A stretch of DNA of 18,018 bases from JAYUHK01 sp043778415. Lineage in GTDB: Bacteria; Bacteroidota; Bacteroidia; Chitinophagales; Saprospiraceae. Where the stretch lies: positions 1 through 18,018 of the forward strand of contig JAYWGG010000225.1 in the NCBI GenBank assembly GCA_043778415.1, written 5' to 3'. The notes beneath the pieces were generated by a model. It saw only the letters and a list, made by a program, of their open reading frames with translations. It was not told the origin of the DNA and did not search any database. Shown piece by piece: positions 13,271 through 18,018 of this stretch (the stretch's first letter is position 1; every line of letters begins with the position of its first letter). The position numbers and the translations under genes are program-made.

Positions 13271-15103
13271 ATGGCATATCGAAGTATGGCGGATTGTGTG
13301 GCGGACTTGGAGCGACACGGAAAATTGCGCAGAATCAAAATAGAATGTGACCCCAATCTCGAAATGGCGGAAATCCATCGCCGCGTCTTTGAGGCGGGCG
13401 GACCCGCGATTTTGTTCGAGCGCGTCAAAGGAAGTCCGTTTCAGGCAGTTTCTAACATCTACGGCACCAATGAGCGAGCGAAATGGCTTTTTCGACATAC
13501 GTTGGACAAAGTCCAGCGCGTGGTCGAGCTGAAAATTGACCCAACACGATTTTTCAAAAATCCGCTTCGCTATGCTTCTGCGCCGCTCACGGCTCTCACG
13601 GCGTTGCCGCTGCGGAGTCGGCTCGGCACGCCTGTTCGCTTCGGTACGACTACGATTGACCAGCTGCCGCAAATAAAATCTTGGGGAATGGACGGCGGCG
13701 CATTCGTCACGCTGCCGCAAGTCTATACCGAAGACCCCGACAAACGCGGCGTGATGGGCAGCAATATCGGAATGTATCGAATACAACTTTCTGGCAATGA
13801 GTACCTCAACAACCAAGAAATTGGGTTGCACTACCAGTTGCATCGCGGCATCGGCGTTCATCACACCAAATATAATTTGCTCGACGAGCCTTTTCGTGCT
13901 TCCATATTTGTTGGCGGACCGCCGAGCCATGCGCTGGCGGCGATTTTTCCGTTGCCCGAAGGCTTGCCCGAAGTCACTTTTGGAGGAATGTTAGGCGGGC
14001 GGCGGTTCCGCTACGATGTCGTGAACGGTTTTACGCTTTCCTCCGACGCTGATTTTTGCATTACGGGCGTGATTCGGAAAGGCGAAAAAAAGCCCGAAGG
14101 TCCGTTTGGCGACCATTTGGGCTATTACAGTTTGCAGCACGACTTTCCGGTGATGGACGTTGAAAAAGTGTATTATCGCAAAAATGCAATTTGGCACTTC
14201 ACGGTCGTTGGTCGTCCGCCTGCGGAAGACAGCGGTTTTGGATTTTTGATTCACGAAATCGTGAAAGACCTTGCGCCGCAAGAGTTTCCGGGTTTGGTAG
14301 AGATAAATGCCGTTGATGCGGCGGGCGTTCACCCGTTGTTGCTGGCGATTGGGCAGGAGCGATATATGCCGTTTCGGGAGCGGCAGCCAGAGGAAATTTT
14401 GACCATTGCGAACCGAATTTTGGGCAGTGGGCAGACTTCTTTGGCAAAATTTCTTATCATTGCGGCGGCGGGCGACGTACCGAAATTGGATACACACGAC
14501 ATTGGCAACTTTTTTAGTCACATTTTGGAAAGAATTGACTGGAAACGCGACTTGCATTTTCAGACCAAAACTACGATGGATACGCTGGATTATTCGGGTT
14601 CGGGCTGGAATGCAGGCTCGAAAGTCATCATGGCTTGCTGCGGAAAAAAACTGCGCGAGCTGACTACCGAGCTGCCCGATAAATTTTCGTTGCCCGAAGG
14701 ATTCACAAAACCTGTGTTCATTCAACGCGGGATTTTAGCCATTCAATCGCCTGTTTTTTCGGACTCCAAAAGCAGCTACGAAGAAGCAGAAAACTTGTGT
14801 AAATATTTGCAACGATTTGATTTTCAGCAAGTTCCGTTGATTATTTTGACCGACGACAGTGAGTTTGCGGCTGCCACAGTGAATAATTTTGTGTGGACTA
14901 CGTTCACCCGCGCCAATCCGTCGCACGATATTCACGGTGTAGATTCGTTCACGGAATATAAACATTGGGGCTGCCGAAGTGCTTTGGTAATAGATGCTCG
15001 CATCAAGCCGCACCACGCGCCGCCGTTGGTGGTGGACAAAAAAGTGAAAGAAAAAGTAGATTCGCTTTTTGCTAAAAATGGGGATTTATCAAATCTTATA
15101 TAA
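13271..15103 (+). CDS. UbiD-family decarboxylase, menaquinone (futalosine pathway) type
   Basis: A 610-residue UbiD-family enzyme. It is longer than the ~490-residue ubiquinone enzyme and fits the group named for Streptomyces SCO4490, assigned to a late decarboxylation in the futalosine route to menaquinone. These enzymes use prenylated FMN made by a UbiX partner. Visible features are the N-terminal DCVADLERHGKLRRIKIECD segment, the TGVIRKGEKKPEGPFGDHLG region (about residues 263-282) holding the active-site glutamate of the E-G-P-F/Y-G-D motif, and GRPPAEDSGFGFLIHEI. A C-terminal extension (about 480-610) includes KHWGCRSALVIDARIKPHHA. There is no signal peptide. Neither ubiX nor other mqn genes are in the window. 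The neighbour downstream is a methyltransferase 32 bases on. The family call is firm; the substrate assignment rests on length and known group membership. Confidence 0.87.
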   Translation: MAYRSMADCVADLERHGKLRRIKIECDPNLEMAEIHRRVFEAGGPAILFERVKGSPFQAVSNIYGTNERAKWLFRHTLDKVQRVVELKIDPTRFFKNPLRYASAPLTALTALPLRSRLGTPVRFGTTTIDQLPQIKSWGMDGGAFVTLPQVYTEDPDKRGVMGSNIGMYRIQLSGNEYLNNQEIGLHYQLHRGIGVHHTKYNLLDEPFRASIFVGGPPSHALAAIFPLPEGLPEVTFGGMLGGRRFRYDVVNGFTLSSDADFCITGVIRKGEKKPEGPFGDHLGYYSLQHDFPVMDVEKVYYRKNAIWHFTVVGRPPAEDSGFGFLIHEIVKDLAPQEFPGLVEINAVDAAGVHPLLLAIGQERYMPFRERQPEEILTIANRILGSGQTSLAKFLIIAAAGDVPKLDTHDIGNFFSHILERIDWKRDLHFQTKTTMDTLDYSGSGWNAGSKVIMACCGKKLRELTTELPDKFSLPEGFTKPVFIQRGILAIQSPVFSDSKSSYEEAENLCKYLQRFDFQQVPLIILTDDSEFAAATVNNFVWTTFTRANPSHDIHGVDSFTEYKHWGCRSALVIDARIKPHHAPPLVVDKKVKEKVDSLFAKNGDLSNLI

Positions 15104-15135
15104 CGTCACAAAATGACTAAAAAAATAATTTTATT

Positions 15136-16491
15136 ATGATTCTTTCGTTGCCTGCGGCTTTTGAGAAGCAAATTAGAGCCGATTTGGGCGACGAATCAGA
15201 CCGCTTTTTGGAGTCTTTGCGCCTGCCGTCGCCTGTCAGTATTCGGTACAATATTTTGAAGAAAGCTGCGCAAAATGTTGATTTAGAGCAAGTTGCGTGG
15301 TGCAAAGATGGATATTATCTTTCCGAAAGACCTATTTTTACGCTCGACCCTGCGTTTCATGCGGGCGCGTACTATGTGCAGGAGGCCTCTTCGATGTTTG
15401 TAGCGGAGGCTGTGCGACAAACCATTGATTTGGAGCGAGATGTGGTCGGAATTGACCTTTGCGCTGCGCCGGGCGGCAAGACGACTTTGCTGGCTTCGCT
15501 GCTTTCCAAACACAGTTTGTTGCTGGCGAATGAAGTAATAAAAAGCCGTGTGGAAGTGTTGAAAGAAAATGTCACAAAATTTGGATTATCGAACACAATA
15601 ATCTGCAACCACGAGGTAGAAAATCTTGAAAAATTGGCGGGATTTTTTGATTTTGTGTTGGCAGATGCTCCTTGTAGCGGCGAAGGATTGTTCCGAAAAG
15701 ATGCGGCGGCGGCAGGCGAGTGGTCGCCCGAAGCGGTGCAACACTGCGCCGCTCGGCAGCGAAGAATTTTGTCGGAAGCTGCAAAATTGCTCAAACAGGA
15801 CGGCGTTTTTTTATACTCTACTTGCACCTACAACGATGCCGAAAATTCGGAGAATGTCGCTTGGTTGATACAAGAGTTTGATTTTGAGCTAATTAGGTTG
15901 CAGCTTCCAGTCGAATGGAACATCGTAGAAAAAACGCACGGCTACCAGTTTTATCCACACAGGACGAAAGGCGAAGGCTTTTTTTTGTCGGCTCTGCGAA
16001 AAAAATCAGCATCGGCAGAAATAATAATTCCAAAAAATTTAAAATTTTCCAATCTACAAAAACTCCCGCAAGCGCAAGTCGAAATCTTAAAACCTTATTT
16101 TTTATTTCCCGATGAATTTTCCTTTTTTTTGAAACACAACCAAGAAATTGTCGCCGTTTGCACGTCACAAATTAGCAATATTCAACTTATTGATGCTGCC
16201 TTGCAACGCAAATCTTTGGGCTTGGAGATTGGAAGTTTTAAGGGAAAAGACTTTATCCCGAGCCACGCGCTTGCGTTGAGCGTGGAGATTCACCCCGATT
16301 TGCATTCGGTAGAATTGGACAAAGCAACTGCACTGAAATTTTTGAAAAAAGAAGAAATTGCGCCAACAAATGCTCCCAAAGGTTGGCTTTTGGTGCGTTA
16401 CGAAGGCTTGAATTTGGGTTGGATAAAAAATTTGGGCAATCGCAGCAACAATTATTTACCCAAAGAATTTAAAATCCGAATGAATATTTGA
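15136..16491 (+). CDS. RsmF/NSUN-type RNA cytosine-C5 methyltransferase
   Basis: A 451-residue SAM-dependent RNA methyltransferase of the NOL1/NOP2/Sun group, most like RsmF of the 16S rRNA. The N-terminal part (about 1-80) includes SIRYNILK and the FHAGAYYVQEASSM segment typical of the family. The Rossmann core has the SAM motif GIDLCAAPGGKTT (about 105-117), motif IV DAPCSGEG (about 176) and motif VI STCTYNDAENSENV (about 227). The cysteines of PCSG and TCTY are the release and catalytic cysteines of m5C enzymes, and both are present. YPHRTKGEGFFLSALRKK closes the core. Residues ~300-451 form a PUA-like C-terminal domain seen in RsmF proteins (GWLLVRYEGLNLGWIKNLGN). It follows the UbiD-family gene after 32 bases and may share its transcript. 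The exact target base is not decided by the sequence. Confidence 0.92.
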   Translation: MILSLPAAFEKQIRADLGDESDRFLESLRLPSPVSIRYNILKKAAQNVDLEQVAWCKDGYYLSERPIFTLDPAFHAGAYYVQEASSMFVAEAVRQTIDLERDVVGIDLCAAPGGKTTLLASLLSKHSLLLANEVIKSRVEVLKENVTKFGLSNTIICNHEVENLEKLAGFFDFVLADAPCSGEGLFRKDAAAAGEWSPEAVQHCAARQRRILSEAAKLLKQDGVFLYSTCTYNDAENSENVAWLIQEFDFELIRLQLPVEWNIVEKTHGYQFYPHRTKGEGFFLSALRKKSASAEIIIPKNLKFSNLQKLPQAQVEILKPYFLFPDEFSFFLKHNQEIVAVCTSQISNIQLIDAALQRKSLGLEIGSFKGKDFIPSHALALSVEIHPDLHSVELDKATALKFLKKEEIAPTNAPKGWLLVRYEGLNLGWIKNLGNRSNNYLPKEFKIRMNI

Positions 16492-16555
16492 AGATATTTT
16501 TACAGTTTAATAAATATTTTTTTATAAATTATATGATTTTTTAATATGATTTCTC

Positions 16556-16563
16556 TATTTTTG
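16556..16563 (+). promoter_or_regulatory. -7 promoter element upstream of the DUF1573 gene
   Basis: TATTTTTG matches TAnnTTTG and lies 43 bases before the GTG start. No clear TTG at -33. The surrounding gap (16492-16606) is strongly AT-rich, so this is suggestive only. Confidence 0.4.
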
Positions 16564-16606
16564 CGAACCTCATCGGTTTTTTTATTCAGAACAAAACACT
16601 CTCTCT

Positions 16607-17221
16607 GTGAAAAGTTGGCTACTCCTATTGCTTGGCATTTTGATTTTTGTAAGTGCTTCGGCGCAGACGGAAACTGACCCAACGAAACTCAAAAAAATAC
16701 TTCCCGAACTCAATATTGCCCAAAAACAACAGGTGCTGGCGTACGCGCGGCAGTTCAAAGAGTTAGATTTGGACGATGCCATCAGCAAGATTTTTGCCAA
16801 TCTATCGCCCCAAGAAAAAAAATTCGTCCTCGAATACGCCAAACTTAAGCTACAGCCCAACGCCCAGATAAACGCCGACTCGGCAGAAACCGCCGCTATT
16901 TTGACCTCTGTTAGTTGGGACAAAACGACGTTTGACTTCGGAGAGATGGAGGAAGGAAAAATTTATTCTGGCGAATTTGTAGTGACCAATATCGGCTCTA
17001 ATCCGCTTGTTTTTTCGGGGGCAAAGTCCCGATGCGACTGTACGGTAGCCGACTATCCGCACACGCCTATTGCCGTCGGTGCGTCCGCTACGGTTCGGGT
17101 AGAGTTCAATAGTTCCAAAAAATTAGGGCAGTTGCAGCAGGGAATCGTGCTTTACGACAACAGCGACCCTAATTTGCGAAGTATTTTATACATCAAGGGG
17201 GAAGTCAAAGCGAAGCAATAA
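16607..17221 (+). CDS. Secreted DUF1573 domain protein
   Basis: A 204-residue exported protein starting at GTG (the KSWLLLLLGILIFVSASAQ signal peptide follows directly, with cleavage likely after residue 20). Residues ~25-95 are a helical region (KILPELNIAQKQQVLAYARQ). The DUF1573 domain covers ~105-202: FDFGEMEEGKIYSGEFVVTNIG, then PIAVGASATVRVEFNSSKKLG and a final YIKGEVKAK. This is an immunoglobulin-like fold common in the Bacteroidota envelope, with no known enzyme activity. The usual CGCT motif reads CDCT here (Cys143, Asp144, Cys145). There is no lipobox cysteine, so a periplasmic or secreted location is likely. The role is unknown. Confidence 0.85.
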   Translation: MKSWLLLLLGILIFVSASAQTETDPTKLKKILPELNIAQKQQVLAYARQFKELDLDDAISKIFANLSPQEKKFVLEYAKLKLQPNAQINADSAETAAILTSVSWDKTTFDFGEMEEGKIYSGEFVVTNIGSNPLVFSGAKSRCDCTVADYPHTPIAVGASATVRVEFNSSKKLGQLQQGIVLYDNSDPNLRSILYIKGEVKAKQ

Positions 17222-17312
17222 ACTTGTTTTGGCAACTAAATTGCAACAAACGATGTTTGCGATTCGATGTAAATTATTGATTACCAACTGTTTATAAAAA
17301 ACTAAAAACTAT
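17222..17312. other. Gap between converging genes with shared repeat word
   Basis: A 91-base gap where the DUF1573 gene and the half glycosyltransferase converge. An 18-base word built on ACTAAAA (17297-17314) begins here and runs two bases into the end of the glycosyltransferase gene. It is identical to 5433-5450. No strong hairpin terminator for either gene was found. Confidence 0.4.
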
Positions 17313-17912
17313 TTAAGAGTATCCATACCGCTCACGAGTCACCAGTTTGCGATAAAGTACCAACAGTTTTTTGGATTCTGATTCCCAAGTTTTGGGGTCG
17401 TCCGACACCTCCACGACTGCGCTGTGAAAGGCTAAAAACCGCTTTTTGAGTGCTGTGGAGCTTGCCACCAAGCCATCAAAGAGATAAAAAACTCGATTTT
17501 CTTTCCGTGCTATCCTTCCTGCGGGAATTTTTCTCAAAAATTTTGGCAGCCAGTGTTTTTTTGTTCGCGCCAACGGTTCGTCGCGGTGCGAAGAATAAAC
17601 GACTATTTTACCGTCTTTTTTTAGTTTTTTACCAATCCCGAGCAGTGCGGGGTCGTGCAGATGGTAGATGCCAGCATCTATTTCGCGCGACTTTTGTTGG
17701 ATAGCTTTGAGGAGTTTGCGCCCTCGAAGCCAGCGACTTTTCGGAAACGCCACATTATAGAGGTGTATATCTTCGCGATGCCCGACGAGCGCGCCTACCG
17801 CGACCATCGAAACTTCAAAGTCGCCGTCGGCGAGAACGCTACATTCTTGCTTAAGAACCAGATGCTGCTCGTCGCTGGGGCGAAAAGTGAGGTGACAAAC
17901 GTGATTAATCAT
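17313..17912 (-). CDS. Half-length GT-B glycosyltransferase, possibly decayed
   Basis: A 199-residue protein matching the N-terminal half of GT4-like glycosyltransferases. It has the opening MINHVCHLTF, an alpha/beta domain with IYHLHDPALLGIGKKLKKDGKIVVY, SSHRDEP, and FDGLVASSTALKKRFL before the hinge. After residue ~162 the sequence passes almost at once to DDPKTWESESKKLLVLYRKL, which resembles the last helix of a full-length enzyme (about 370 residues). The C-terminal Rossmann domain, which binds the sugar nucleotide (EX7E-type motif), is missing. This looks like an in-frame deletion of roughly 150-170 codons. The frame is otherwise open, from an ATG at 17912 to a stop at 17313. Such a protein is unlikely to act as a normal glycosyltransferase alone. 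It may be a remnant, or a half that pairs with another protein. Confidence 0.6.
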   Translation of the reverse strand: MINHVCHLTFRPSDEQHLVLKQECSVLADGDFEVSMVAVGALVGHREDIHLYNVAFPKSRWLRGRKLLKAIQQKSREIDAGIYHLHDPALLGIGKKLKKDGKIVVYSSHRDEPLARTKKHWLPKFLRKIPAGRIARKENRVFYLFDGLVASSTALKKRFLAFHSAVVEVSDDPKTWESESKKLLVLYRKLVTRERYGYS

Positions 17913-18018
17913 AAAACTACAACAAAAATTTTATTCGGTAACTATGGAGGAAAGTATCTTATTTTTCTTTTTTCCTTACCAAGTTTTGGGTTCAAATCCT
18001 TTTTTATTACCAATTTTT

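Noticed and set aside
17965..18000. GGGTTCAAATCC followed by ACCA, resembling a tRNA T arm and 3' end
   Set aside because: The T stem pairs for only three of five positions and no acceptor stem, anticodon arm or D arm can be placed on either side.

Overview
The window is a chromosomal stretch from a member of the Bacteroidota. Four things point there: a secreted protein ending in the gliding-motility-type (type IX secretion) C-terminal domain; a DUF1573 lipoprotein-like secreted protein; the near absence of Shine-Dalgarno sequences; and several perfect copies of the phylum's -7 promoter element TAnnTTTG. The order or species cannot be named from the sequence alone. Most genes have moderate GC, with AT-rich intergenic gaps.

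Layout. Positions 21-1281 (minus strand) hold a clearly AT-rich two-gene unit: a PIN-domain nuclease preceded by, and overlapping 8 bases with, a 263-residue protein of unrecognised family. The tail of that protein resembles the toxin-blocking tail of VapB-type antitoxins. It lies just past the 3' end of a tRNA-Asp gene (1517-1590, minus), which has its own hairpin terminator. This is the most interesting part of the window. I read it as a candidate type II toxin-antitoxin module with an unusually large antitoxin, probably acquired.

From 1814 to 5289 (plus) lie housekeeping genes: accA (fatty acid synthesis), a DUF6913-like protein overlapping dapA (lysine and peptidoglycan precursor synthesis), a small TPR protein, and a gamma-carbonic-anhydrase-like protein. 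An AT-rich gap follows (5290-5502) with a 35-bp palindrome and two sets of tandem repeats. Next come a large M16 zinc metallopeptidase (5503-8358) and a large secreted, multi-domain type IX substrate (8508-11168).

From 11375 to 13192 (minus) is uvrC (nucleotide excision repair). It is divergent from a long UbiD-family decarboxylase of the futalosine menaquinone pathway (13271-15103). After it come an RsmF/NSUN-type RNA m5C methyltransferase (15136-16491), a DUF1573 secreted protein (16607-17221), and, convergent to it, a half-length glycosyltransferase (17313-17912, minus) that seems to have lost most of its C-terminal domain. No IS element, CRISPR array, rRNA or prophage gene was found. Apart from the PIN unit and perhaps the half glycosyltransferase, the gene content looks like ordinary core genome.
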